The translations under genes were made by a program, and so were the position numbers. Under the pieces are notes generated by a model. It ran no database searches. It had not been told where the DNA came from and was given only the letters and a program-made list of their open reading frames with translations. DNA of 64,000 nt from Scleromitrula shiraiana (Eukaryota; Ascomycota; Leotiomycetes; Helotiales; Sclerotiniaceae): assembly GCA_028455995.1 (NCBI GenBank), contig JABELC010000004.1:62001-126000 (forward strand), read 5' to 3'. This document shows, in pieces, positions 34,745 through 47,300 of the stretch (the stretch's first letter is position 1; the number at the start of each line of letters is the position of its first letter).

Positions 34745-37700
34745 ATGGCGGATCAACTCAATATGAATGGTCTCAACCTCAATGAACCAAGAGCATACAT
34801 GCCTCCTCACATGAGGAACAAGATGGGTGGACCCACACCAGGTGGACCACCTCCAGGAAACTTAAATGGAAGTGCTTGGGCTCCCAATGGGTGCGTTCTC
34901 TGATTTGTTTACACTATTGTTGATAAGGGTTATGCTAACTACCCTACCTTAATTAGAAATGGTTACGCAAATGGTCGCGCTGGCGGCGAATCTTGGGCTA
35001 ACGCTCCTGATTTCCACCCACGTAACGGTCCCCCTCGAGGTGGAAACAACTGGAATGCACCAGGTGGAGCACCAGGAGGTTTTAACAAGAACGCATACGG
35101 AAACCCTGCTGCAGGTGGTGCTGGTGCCGGTGCTGGTGGACACAGTGCTTCAGCTCGTGGTGGTGGAGATGGACAATGGAGAGATGGAAAGCACATTGCT
35201 GGACCTGTCAACGTACGTATTGAACGTGAGCTTTTCGGTATTCCCGATGATCCATCCAAGCAACAAACCGGTATCAACTTCGAGAAATACGATGATATCC
35301 CAGTTGAGGCATCAGGTCAAGATGTCCCAGAACCTGTTCTCAAATTCACCAACCCTCCTCTTGACGACCATTTGATCAGAAATATTGAGCTCGCCCATTA
35401 CAAGGTCCCAACACCAGTTCAAAAATACTCCATTCCAATTGTCATGGGTGGTCGTGATTTGATGGCTTGTGCTCAAACTGGTTCCGGAAAGACTGGTGGT
35501 TTCTTGTTCCCAATTTTGTCTCAAGCATTCATCACTGGTCCATCTCCAGCACCAGCCAACGCTGCTGGTAACTTTGGAAGAACTCGCAAGGCCTACCCAA
35601 CCTCTTTGATTCTTGCTCCAACTCGTGAGCTTGTTTCTCAAATCTTTGATGAGTCTCGCAAATTCGCATACAGATCCTGGGTTCGTCCTTGTGTCGTCTA
35701 CGGTGGTGCCGATATCGGTGCTCAACTTCGTCAAATTGAACGTGGTTGTGATCTTCTCGTTGCTACCCCAGGTCGTCTTGTCGATTTGATCGAGCGTGGC
35801 CGTATCTCCCTTCAAAACATCAAATACTTGGTTCTTGATGAGGCTGATCGTATGTTGGACATGGGTTTCGAACCACAGATCAGAAGAATTGTTGAGGGTG
35901 AGGATATGCCAGGTGTTCAATGCCGTCAAACCCTCATGTTTTCAGCCACCTTCCCCCGCGACATTCAAATGCTTGCCCGTGATTTCTTGAAGGATTACGT
36001 TTTCTTGTCCGTTGGTCGTGTTGGTTCTACTTCTGAGAACATCACCCAAAAGGTCGAATATGTTGAGGATATCGACAAGCGATCCGTTCTTTTGGACATC
36101 CTTCACACTCACGGCACTGGGCTTACTCTTATCTTCGTTGAGACTAAGCGTATGGCTGATTCATTGTCCGATTTCTTGATCAACCAAAACTTCCCAGCTA
36201 CCTCCATTCACGGTGATCGTACTCAACGTGAGCGTGAGCGTGCTCTTGAGATGTTCCGTAACGGAACATGCCCTATTCTCGTGGCTACTGCCGTCGCTGC
36301 TAGTATGTATCTTTCTCTCTTTCATTCATTCTTTCCTCATTTCTATTGGACCAAGGTGTTCTTTCTTCATTTTAACCGGACCAAGGTGATCCGGACCAAG
36401 GTTATCCCAACATGAATTCATTTGGCAAGTGCTGTATTAAGGGTGTGTTTACATCCCATCTTGAATCATGGATCCTCTTCTCCTTCACAACATCTTGTCA
36501 TCGCCAAAATACTTCACCACAATCGACGACAACACTACGACAACGGACTCTCGGACCTCTAATAGCTCCTCCATAACTCTCAAAATTGCTTATAGCGATT
36601 ATCAGACCTTTTCACCTTTGTTACACCCCATACAGAGATTCTTCTTGAAACATATTCGCTACAAGCGATTATCATCCGATATGGAACAAACTACAACGTT
36701 CATCACGGTCTATGTTCTATACCTAGTATGGATGTGCTTATCTACTACACCCAGACCTGATCGATGCACTTTATGCAGAGAGGAAGTTGGCCAAGAATCG
36801 TTATTACATGGCAAATAAGGGACATGGTGTGCACAAAGCACTTGCAAAGGAATATGGAGATAAAGCATTGGAGGAACAGCGATACAAGTGTGATCTATGC
36901 GTACTCACTTTTCGTTCCGATGCGAAGCTTCAGGTTCACATCGCCTCTTCTTGCCACATCAACAAAGTCGATGATGCCCCTCGTCGCACTGCAGGTCGTG
37001 TGGGTGGTCAAAGAGCTATCGAGAATAAGAGGTTCTTCTGCAAAATTTGCCAACATGCCGCCCCTTCTGATAAGAGACTTCAGACTCATTTGTCCGGTCC
37101 TAGACATGCTAAGAAGCTCAGCGTCTTAGCTTCGAGCCTTGAGCTTGTCTAGGACTAGTTACCACTGGATTTTCGGACCTGTTGGACTCTTTCTTACTGT
37201 CTAATCATCATTCTCATACTTAAAATCGCTTGAACCGATTACATGTACTAACCTATTCTTTTCAGGGGGTCTTGACATACCAAACGTCCGTCATGTCGTC
37301 AACTACGATCTCCCAACTGATATTGATGATTATGTTCACCGTATCGGTCGTACCGGTCGTGCTGGTAACATTGGTATCTCTACTGCATTCTTCAACCGCG
37401 GTAACCGTGGTGTTGTCCGTGACCTCATTGAGCTCTTGAAGGAAGCCAACCAAGAAGTTCCATCTTTCCTCGAGAACATTGCTCGTGAAGGTTCTGGATT
37501 CGGTGGCCGAGGTGGACGATCAGGTGGTGGCCGTGGAGGTGGACGTGGTAACGCCAACAGAGATTTCAGAAAGTTCGGCGGTGCTGGTGGTGGACAACAA
37601 GGCTTCGGAGGTGGATTCAGTGGAGGACCACCAGCTGGTGGATACGGAGGAGGAGGCTACAATGCACCACCACCTCCAGCTTACGGTGGAGCACCAGCTT

Positions 37701-37771
37701 ATGGAGGTGGCTATGGAGGTGGTGGATACGGAAACCCAAGCGGAGGTGGTGGTGGATCTTCATGGTGGTAA
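34745..37771 (+). CDS. DED1: DEAD-box ATP-dependent RNA helicase Ded1
   Basis: Predicted join(34745..34890,34957..36302,37266..37771), 665 aa. Order: Gly/Asn-rich N-terminus with LNEPRAYMPPHMRN, Q motif (VPTPVQKYSIPIV), motif I AQTGSGKT near residue 221, PTRELVSQ, TPGRL, DEAD, SAT, motif V VATAVAARGLD and motif VI HRIGRTGRAG. The C-terminal RGG/GGY-rich tail ends SSWW. All catalytic motifs are intact, so it should be an active helicase for mRNA scanning in translation initiation. The last intron (36303-37265) is 963 nt, far longer than any other here. It splits motif V between Ala and Arg and contains a separate zinc-finger ORF. Confidence 0.95.
36808..37152 (+). CDS. Two-zinc-finger ORF nested in the DED1 intron
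   Basis: A 114-aa ORF from the first ATG lies wholly inside DED1 intron 2, on the same strand; the frame is open upstream to about 36730. It encodes two fingers with identical C-x2-C-x12-H-x5-H spacing: CDLCVLTF...VHIASSCH and CKICQHAA...THLSGPRH. This is the geometry of U1/matrin-type (zf-met, JAZ-like) fingers, which often bind RNA or double-stranded RNA. A charged helix with GHGVHKALAKEYG precedes them. An AG at 36757-36758 would let DED1 exon 2 splice into this frame, so it could be a nested gene, an alternative terminal exon or an inserted fragment. Intact cysteines and histidines argue against simple junk. Confidence 0.5.
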   Translation: MANKGHGVHKALAKEYGDKALEEQRYKCDLCVLTFRSDAKLQVHIASSCHINKVDDAPRRTAGRVGGQRAIENKRFFCKICQHAAPSDKRLQTHLSGPRHAKKLSVLASSLELV

Positions 37772-40700
37772 TTTACCACTGAACAACGCTATTTTGTTCC
37801 TGTATGATACTTCATATCCTTTTCGGATGCTCAAACTTGGAACAGAGGCGTTGTGCGTGTGTCAACGGGCTTCATACCTCTTGATTTCACGAATCTCTTT
37901 TTTTTTTATCAGTTTTTCATTTGTTCGACTTAAATACTTGCTTTTCGAAATTTTTTTGCGCCTTTTCGATTTTCTGGTGGCGCCATCCACATCCACGATG
38001 AAAGTTAGCTTTTGCATTTACTGCGATAGAGCCGACTTTAAACGTGGTCTCGACCATTGAACGGCATACGATAGAACGTGTCTTTTGTTTATGGCTGTCT
38101 GTCGCCTCATCTTTGATACCCATATAGATTAAGGGCGACCAGGACAGACTGCATGAGATGTCAAACTTTTTTTTTACTACGGCGTACCGGTCATGATGCT
38201 TTTTTTATACCTGGGAAAGTTTAGCAGGGTGGTAAAAATCTGTTTTTTTACCAAGGATTTCTCAAAAAGAACGCATTATGACGGTTATGTTCTCCGAAAA
38301 AAACACCTTTCTGATCCAGCATTTTCGCCAAAACCGAGCGAGGGTCACACAAAAAGCGCTCCACCTAGGAAGATCTTTCACAAGTCTTCATTGTTTTTCA
38401 TTTTTTTGCTGCATGTTCACTAGATAGATAAAAATGTGGGATTTATCTTTTCGGGTTTTCTTTTCCTCTTTAATGTGCTGGGCATTTTATTTAATGGCAC
38501 ATAGAACTGAAGGAAATATAGAATTCGAAAGCTGAATCAAATCAAAGGCTTTTCCTCTTTTTTAACTTCTTATTTTTCTCATTTTTCCCCATCCTCTACG
38601 CGAGTGGGCGTCTTTATTTTTTTATTCTTTTTCAACGAATTCGATACACGACAGTGGAAACCAAAAGTTAGAATAGGGCATAATCTTTCTTATCTATGAT
38701 AAACCAGATAAAAGTATCATGAGATATGGGAAAGATTTGGTGCTTTGTTCTTATTTATCGCTGATGGCATTCGGAAGTGCTCCTGTCCATTCAGTTTTGA
38801 TCTTTTCTTTTCTTTTTTAATGAGAAGACTGAGATATACAGACAGACAGATGGATGAAGAGGGCATTTTATACATGGCAATACAATGGTATGATTGATGG
38901 ATGGTCAGATTCAGATCAGCATTGGAATTCATGGAAGAAGATTAAAATGGAAATAAGGAAATAGATAGGAAGGCTTGGTTGATACTGTTTACGAGCTTGC
39001 TTGCGAATTTGCTTGCTTGTGGGCAAATCAATGGGTCTTTTTATGGTTGATATGGATGGAAATGAATTGGATGGGATGGATTGGAGGAATGAGTGAGAAC
39101 TGATATCATTGATTCATGCTGTTCGAGGAAGCGTGGTATTGGCGATGTCACTATCTGATTGATTTATTGATTGATTGGTTGGGTTGCACTGGATGGTCAT
39201 GGTCATGGACGGGCATGGACAGACGTGGACATCGAGGATAAATTCAATATGAAGGTCTTTTCCACATTAATTTTGTTTCTTGCTTGCTTGATTTGATCGT
39301 GAATGTGATATGATCCTATGATGTTCTAAATGTATGAGTTGAAATCAACGATTCAAGCTACTGGTGGGTTATTTATTATCTAACTCGAACCTGAAGATCA
39401 AGCTACGAGTATCTAATATAATATTGTTCTAACAGGATATCAAACATCGAGTTATCTAATACGATACTCTACTATCTAACTTTAAACTGGACAATTTAGA
39501 TAGCTATCTATTATTAAATTGTTGACTCTGGAGCCGATCACTCAAGCTACTTACGAGTACTGTTCTGGCTATTTGCTTGCTATTTGCTTGCTATTATATT
39601 ATTTAATTCCAAGTTGGATGTTCAAAATAATTACTATTATTTCCGTCTGGGAGCCGTCTTTCTCCAAGATACTCGTACATAGATAATTGATACCTCTCGT
39701 GATTCAATGATCTAATTTAATGTCTATTTCTAGCCTGCGTATTCGGTCTCGCTATGTATGGATTGTTATGTTGTTATTTTCATAGGCGATAATCGCCCCT
39801 TGTATCATTGTCTGGAGCTTATTTATATAGTTCGTCTCTTTATGTGTATTTATGTTCTCTAGTGTGGTAGTATACAATAAACCTCGTAACACCCATCTTG
39901 ACATCCATTTTAATCTCATATGATTAACCCTCCCATAACCCTTCTCAATATCCATCCTTGTCTTGCACAATAAACCGTTATGGTAATGATCTCAATACCC
40001 AACCCAAACTTACTCAATGGTCCTCTCCCATACTCTATCTCATCATCCAGCTTCAAATCAAACACCCCACCCATCCCGTCTATGTTTTCTCTCGTCTGCA
40101 AATTTACCCCGCCTTGATCAATTGTGCTGCATGTGCAATCAAGCTGCTACTTTGGATCTCGGATCAATCATGTTTGATATTTGCTCGGCTTATGGTACTG
40201 CTGTTAGACGAGCTGGTGGTGGTGAGATGGGTTGGTGAGGGGGGGTGGTGGGTACGGGGTTCGGAATGGTTGGGAAATGAATAGATGGGTTGGAGTAATG
40301 GATGGTTGGTATTGATGGGTTGGTATGAGTTGAATGGATTGGATTGGATTGGATTATATAGGGTTTTAGTTTGGGATGTATGGGGTTGGGTGGTTGGGTA
40401 GTTGATAGTTTAGGTAGGTAGTTGGTTGGATGCTTGATTAGATGCTTGGTTAATTGATTTGGGTTTTCGAGGATAGGAAATGTTGTGGATAGTCAGGCGA
40501 ATAGATGTTTTTTATGCAAGTGTTTATTATGCCTGTCTTGGATCGAGAAATAAAAAGAGGAGAGTTTAGTGGAAAGAAGGGGTGGAAATGGAGGATATGG
40601 GTGCAAGTGTAAGAAAATGGGTGCGATAAGTGGAGATAAGGGATAAGCGAGGCGTGAGAGATGGATAAGATCTGTATTAGGGGTATAAATAAGAGCAAGA

Positions 40701-43650
40701 AAATAATACTTGAATAGAGGGTAGAGGACAATAAGTCACGAATATATCGATGATAGAATTGACTTTTGTTGGATGAGTAGGTTTGGGGTATAAATGGATG
40801 ATGGGGCTTTTATTGTCGATTATTTGGAGAGATTGCTCTTATGCTTAGGTAAGTTAGTATTATCGATCTCGGTCTTCTTTCTATTATCGCTATTCTTCTC
40901 ATTCTTGATGGGCTTCCGTCTATTATTGCTATTACCACCGTCACTTCCATGTTGCCTTCCTATCACCATCAATCTCTCCCTATACATATACTCCCAGTTA
41001 TCTATCTATTCACACCAACTTTTCTGATCCTACCATCTTTCGAAGAATGGAGCATTCATAATTTACGCACTATCTAATAATTTCCTTTCCTGTGTTCTTG
41101 GGTAGAGCTCTACTTGCACAAAATCTGTAGATTTCACTCCTACAATAGACAACGGTTCTTATACTCCCGTCAGGTTTCTCATTTCTCATCTCGGATACCC
41201 GTCTTAGCTATTGTTGGCAACAGGATATGATTCTGCGGGGGCGGAGAGGTTGAAATAAATAAATACAATCTATCTACCTAGGTAGCACTCGTATTGTGAG
41301 ATCTGCATAGCTTATTTGGGTTATGGTTAATAGAGGAGAGGTGGGTTAGTGTATTATACACTTTGATTTCTGGATACTAGTGTCAACACATTCTCAAAGC
41401 GGAAATATAAATAGACAACTTTCAACGAGTAAGAACCTTTTCTTCTCTTCAACAGGAGCAGTAGATACTGCAGGTTTTTGCAACTATGTGTTTGTTGCTG
41501 ATTACTATTCGCCCTGAGTTTATGTAAGCCAGTGAGAAGGTTTGTGTTGGCAGGGCGTGAAGAGGGGGAGAGGAAGGTGTTGGAAATGGAAATTTGAGAT
41601 GGAATTTGAATTGGAAATGGCGATGAAGATGAAGATGCAGTTGTAACGATAACACTACTTGGATACTGAAAACAACAATGAGAGCGATATTGATACTGAT
41701 GATGCTATCAGATTATTACTTACTCATTTACTACTAATTTTCCAAGTTTTTTTGCCATACTGTCATTATCCATCACTGTCCATCGTTCTATCTCAACATC
41801 AATCATCGTCATCACCCGCTATTGGTGTACGGAACACTCTTCAGATAAGAGATGCCCATCTTTGATACCAAGGTTAATTAGATTCTTCGAACTTCCGTTG
41901 ACACTTAACGATTCCTTTATTGTATTCATGGTACGGATTTACTACTGTCTAGTGCGTGGGTTGTAAAGTGAGGATGTGATATCTTTCTGGTGCAGATGTG
42001 GATTGAGATCTAGGGCAGGGGAGAGGTGGGAATTGAGGGGGGATGGGAGTGGTGTCTGTTAGCGTAACTGATATTTTAGGCACTTCGTCTAAGAAGAGGA
42101 CCCACTTCGTCTATTGGTGTAGTTGTCTGGTAGTGTCTGGGTTGACTGTTGATGTCTAATAGGCGTAGAAATCATGTTAATGGGTGGTTACTAGGTCTTA
42201 ATATGTTACATTTGTCAGTCTTTTCATTTTGACTGTTCTTTTATTAGATGCTCTTTTTGCGGTCTTGGTTACAGAATATGAATACCAACGCCTGATTTGA
42301 ATGAATAATCAGTGAAGCTTGATGGAAATTTAAAGCAATGGTACATATGCTCTATATTCCATAGCGCTTCTGATGACATTTCGAGTTTTGCTTAGATGTA
42401 CCTCGACATGTTGCAGTTAACCTGGAAACTGACAAACTCGTAGGTAGCGGGGAGGATATATAATCTCGTCTGCACTCTTTTAAATAAGACCGTTTCTTAT
42501 GTGTTTTGAGCTTCTTGCATCTGATTTTCGTTACGCGTTCTCCTAGTTAATTTTAATTAGGCAGAAGCAAAAGTTGCGATAGTTGTCCATGTCGCCTGAC
42601 CATGCCCGTCAACTGTATTTTAATGACACAATTGCAATGACGGGATGTTAATGATATCTCCAAAAGCGCCTCAATATTTCATGACGTTGCAACAAAAGCA
42701 CCCCCAGAGTTATATTAGACACAATCTTAATTTCAATCTCCAATATGATCTCGGAGATTGCATTTTAAATTTTGTGAGTTGCTCGAGAATAGCCGCCTCG
42801 CCCGCCCTAAACCTCAAGCAAAAAAGTGATATGGTCTACATGAATGGTATATCTAATCATCAAAATTTGGCAAGGTGATGAGACCAGTAAGAGCTAGCAA
42901 AGGAATTTCACCATTCTACTCCCTTTGTTTGCTTCTTTCGGACATCCCGACACTTTGTTGAGGTACCTGCGAGGCGGGGAGTGGGTTTGGAGGTTGGGTC
43001 ATCCATTTGAAGTGAATAAATAATGGGCTATGTAAGATTATGAAGGCGAGACGATATCGCAGTCGAAACTTTCAAGGTCTTGATGCCTAGTTAACTGTGC
43101 ATAGACCAATATTCTTGAGCTCCAGAAGCTACAATAATATTTTGAACTACGTTATCAATGGAATTAAATATAGGAAAAGTTGGAAGTGAATATTGGATTT
43201 GTTGAAGCATATTGAAAATCAGAATTCTTTATCACATGCAGAAATTTCCAGTCCATTTTGATTGAATTATGTTTTTCCCCCTTCCAATTCTTTATAATGA
43301 GCATTTAAACATGTTTTATACTAAACGTTGAATATTTACTTTGGATTTCAACAATCAAATGTTTTGAAACTAATCTTGATTCAATATCTATATCCAATAT
43401 AAACATTACAAATCAGCTTCCATGATTAATTTCAATGAGGTAAAATTTATGAGAACTACCATATCGGATCTGGTAAGTTGGTATGGAATTGTGACATATG
43501 AAAGTATAACTATTCAGGTTATAAAACAAAAGAGATGAGCTAGCTTGCCGTATCTAATTCATCCTGAATGTCAACCTCTGTATACATAGCTCAACAACAC
43601 TACTGTGAGTAGCTAGGTAGTATACAACCGCTTAAAACTCATCTAACATA
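37772..43650. other. Large gene-poor region
   Basis: Nearly 6 kb without a supportable gene. The first 1 kb is T-rich and probably includes the DED1 3' UTR. It contains simple repeats, including TTGCTTGC (about 38995-39020 and 39575-39595), TTGATTGA (about 39160-39180) and GGATTGGATT (about 40325-40350). A strongly G-rich plus strand lies at 40200-40460. Short ORFs at 39958-40284 and 41659-41865 lack motifs, partners or clean splice contexts. Confidence 0.5.
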
Positions 43651-43662
43651 CCTTATGTCTAA

Positions 43663-43920
43663 TCAATACACGTCCACATCCGATGGAGTCCATTTCGTTA
43701 TAAATCCCTCATTCAATCCCCAAATCGGCTTTCCGTACACCTCTACTGTAGAAAATATCCATAAACCACGGGTAACTTGATATTCATCCAACAAAGACAT
43801 ACAGCCTACAGTGAATATATAACTCAGCCACCTTCCAAGAAGATTTTTCAAATAACCAGGTGAGTCAACTAGCGCCAAACCTCTACCGTAATTCAATCCA
43901 TATTGTGTACTTTAGGAATT
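43663..43920 (-). pseudogene. Orphan protein-like fragment
   Basis: A minus-strand open frame without ATG reads STQYGLNYGRGLALVDSPGY ..., then FTVGCMSLLDEYQVTRG ... VEVYGKPIWGLNEGF, and ends DVDVY. It starts just after a CCTAAAG that could act as a splice acceptor. The residue pattern, rich in Gly, Trp and Tyr, looks like real protein. No upstream exon was found, so it is either a gene fragment or the last exon of an unrecognised gene. Confidence 0.3.
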
Positions 43921-44319
43921 TCTCTTCTTCAAACCTGCCTCATTCTTCTTCCTTTCTACAACATCAACATTTGACAGAACGACGAAGAAACCTTGCGACT
44001 CTCAGACCTTCTCTGAAGATCATTTAATTTTTCATCATTTTGTTACTCACAACTGTTGATTCTTTTATTCGACCACCCTCAAAATCTCTCTTTTACCGCA
44101 CCTTCACATTACTGCACTTTAGTTACTACTGTGCGAACACAATACCGTGGCAATTAGATCTTTCAACCATATTGCGACAACTTTCTACTCTGATCTCCGA
44201 CAAGAAACAGTAGAGAAGTAGATATCACTCCCCTCTTTTTCAGACAGCGCATTGTTGTCCTCTTCCTGGGTGTTGATATTTGACTCTTTTTGGGGTTTTC
44301 CAAAATATCTGATAGCAAC
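43921..44319 (+). promoter_or_regulatory. Promoter and leader of the coiled-coil gene
   Basis: CT- and CA-rich sequence without ORFs directly upstream of the start at 44320, as expected for a fungal promoter and 5' UTR. No specific site was identified. Confidence 0.4.
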
Positions 44320-47300
44320 ATGTCTGATAACGACATGAATGACTATAGCTTAGTTGACGAGAACTTGAATACCTCTAATGATAGCACTAAAATCAACCTT
44401 GGCATGAACTCTGGCTTCGGTAAGTTCAAGTCAAGCATTTCATTCTGTTTGCCTTTCTTCTATCTTTCGGTGAACTGACTCTCTCTTCTCTATAGCATTC
44501 TTGGGATCTAAAGGAACAGACACCCTTGTAACACCAGAAGCCGTTACGAAGGCGGAATTTGCGAACTTCTCCAAACAGCCCAGTAAGTAATAATCATTCA
44601 TTAATCATATGTTTTTCTCACAGCTTTATACTAACAATATTTTCCTTTCACAGAAGTATTTGCTTTTGGTCAGATGTCAATTTTGGAAGACTATGCCAAC
44701 AAGAAAGAGGTTGAGGAGAAGGCTTTAGGAATCATGGGGGCTAGCCATGTTCCACTGAGCATGAATAGTAATAGCATTACGGTAGTTGGACCGACTGGTA
44801 AGTTGAAAATGTTTTGCGTTCTACCTACACTCTCCCAATCCATTCGTGATCTAACTATTCTCTCTTTGACAGATAAGATGGACTTAAAAGTTGGATTTAA
44901 CTCCAACCCATCAACCTCCTATCCTCACTTTGGCCCAAACCACATACATGGTGGTAAGTACAGATTATCCATTCCACTTGATCTCTGTTCATTTCTAATC
45001 TTTGGCTCTCTAGGTTTAGACCATGATAATCCTCGGCCAATGGCAAAACTGAAAAGACCAAAGGTTAAAGACGGTGGCGCGCAAATGGGAAAGTCGACTC
45101 CGGCGGCTCCTATCATCCCATCTGCGAATCTCTCACACCTGAGTCGTGATGAACACATGGAAGATGTTATTATTCCCCACAAGAAGTGTTTCAATACGCC
45201 AGATCCCACTCCATCTCTTGACACGTTGAAGATCTTCAGCCCAAGTTCAAAAGCAAAGGGGCTATCACCTCTTGAGCTGATGAATGCCGCTAATAAGATT
45301 AAGAAATCATCCAACACCGAAGACATCAACAAAGATCAGATGAAGAAGTTTGGGACGAAGTCAAAACCCCTCAAGAAGAAGCCTCTTGTCTTTTCGGATC
45401 AGCATAGTTCTTGTCATGAAAAAAACCAAGACTCTACTGAGCCTATATCCGCGACAAGGCATGGAGAGAGCGAGGTCAAGGAAGAGTTAAGCCCCGTTTG
45501 CAACCAGACCTTTACCTTGACAGAGCCCGTCCAAGAGCTTGAGGAGGATAGTCAACTAACTCAGGCTACTGATGATGTGCTGATGGGAGTGGAGCAGCCT
45601 GAAAACAATGCATCTATGGATATATGCCAGTCTGATGGGGTTATTACAACAGAACCAAAAATGGAACAGTCCGACGACTACGAGAACTTGAACAACCGAT
45701 TATCAGTCGAGACATCCCAGTACCAAAACCCACAGGATACATGGCAGAGCGTTCAGAATTTTGATCAGACTGAATCATCGACCCACTTAACTGTTGATAA
45801 TGAACAGTTATGGAACGTGGACGAAGTGTCTAACAGCATTCTTAACGATCCTATGTTTTACCCAGCAGAACCAGCCTCTGACATGAACAATGAGAACTTT
45901 CAAAATTCTGGCCCATACTCTACAGACGATATGAGATACTACCTTTCCGAGCCTGCTCAACCATTCCCTAGCACAAATGGGACATTTTCAATGGTTGCTC
46001 ATGGTTCCACAGGCAATATGGATTCAAACTATTTTGGAGATGACCAATCAGGCATACCTAGCACAAATGGGACATTTTCAATGGCTGATCATGGTTCCAC
46101 AGGCAATATGGATTCAAACTATTTTGGAGATGACCAATCAGGCATACCTAGCACAAATGGGACATTTTCAATGGCTGATCATGGTTCCACAGGCAATATG
46201 GATTCAAACTATTTTGGAGATGACCAATCAGGCATACCTAGCACAAATGGGACATTTTCAATGGCTGCTCATGGTTCCACAGGCAATATGGATTCAAACT
46301 ATTTTGGAGATGGCCAATCACGCATAGAAATGAATGAGGAAGTTCGAATATCTAGCCAAATCAATTTCTCAGACAACTGGGTAGAAAGCTTATTGAAAGA
46401 GACCGAATTAGATCCCTCTCATCAGCAAATGGTTCGGCAGCAAAACTACTCGGAGACGTGGGATAAAGGATTTCGTCATACAACCTTGAGCAATGAGCCT
46501 CCAAATGACGCACAAGAACATATCAATGAGGGAAACGAGCCATATTATCAGAATGGAAGTGTGCCCTTTGCAGATGTTTTAAAGATGAGAGAAGATGTTA
46601 AGCAAGAAGCAAATCGTCTTCATAATCTGGAAATGGAAGAGCTCAACAACACATTAAATTCTCTACGAACTGCTCTTAAACAACAAAAGCAGAGTACTAT
46701 CGTCGCCGTCGAAGAAAGCAAGAAGAACTCTGAGATGGTAGAATCTCTTCGGGACGATCTAAAGTCACAACAAGATCAGTCTACTGCTGCCATCGAGAAG
46801 TTGAACACGGAGTCCAAACAATACCAGATGAAGATCATCACTCTTCAAGCCGTCCTCGATAAACAGAAGAAGGAGTCTGACTTAGGGGCCAAGATGCAGA
46901 AGATCTCCGATGAGTACCATAAGAAACTCAATAATCTTCAAGCTCATCTGCAAAAATTCGAAGAACAACAAGAAGACGATCGTTCCAAAGCCGCGGTATC
47001 AAATGCGAAGTACCAACAAATTCAGAAGGAAAGAGACACTCTTCAAAATCAACTTGAAGCTGAAAAGTTGAATTCTAGCAAAAAGCTTGAGGAAGAGATT
47101 AAGGAACAACAACGAGTAGTTAGTAGACTCCAAGGAAGTATTAAACTCCAGCAGGAAAATGTTCTCGAGGATAGTAACAAGCAGAAGAAAGAGATTTTTG
47201 ATCTTCAAGAAAAGCTTAAGATCCAGAAGGAAAAGACTAACGCAGAGGTATTTGAGCGAAAGAAGGAGTCAGAAAGATACAAGAAGAATCTAGCACTTCA

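Noticed and set aside
35312..35929. 205-codon ORF antisense to DED1
   Set aside because: Shadow of the conserved helicase core; no recognisable motif.
36468..36818. 116-codon ORF at the 5' side of the DED1 intron
   Set aside because: Overlaps the zinc-finger frame in another phase, Ser/Thr-rich without motif; kept only as part of the intron observation.
45977..46327. Repetitive 116-codon ORF in the 90-bp repeats
   Set aside because: Alternative frame of the repeat inside the coiled-coil gene; open only because the unit is a multiple of three.
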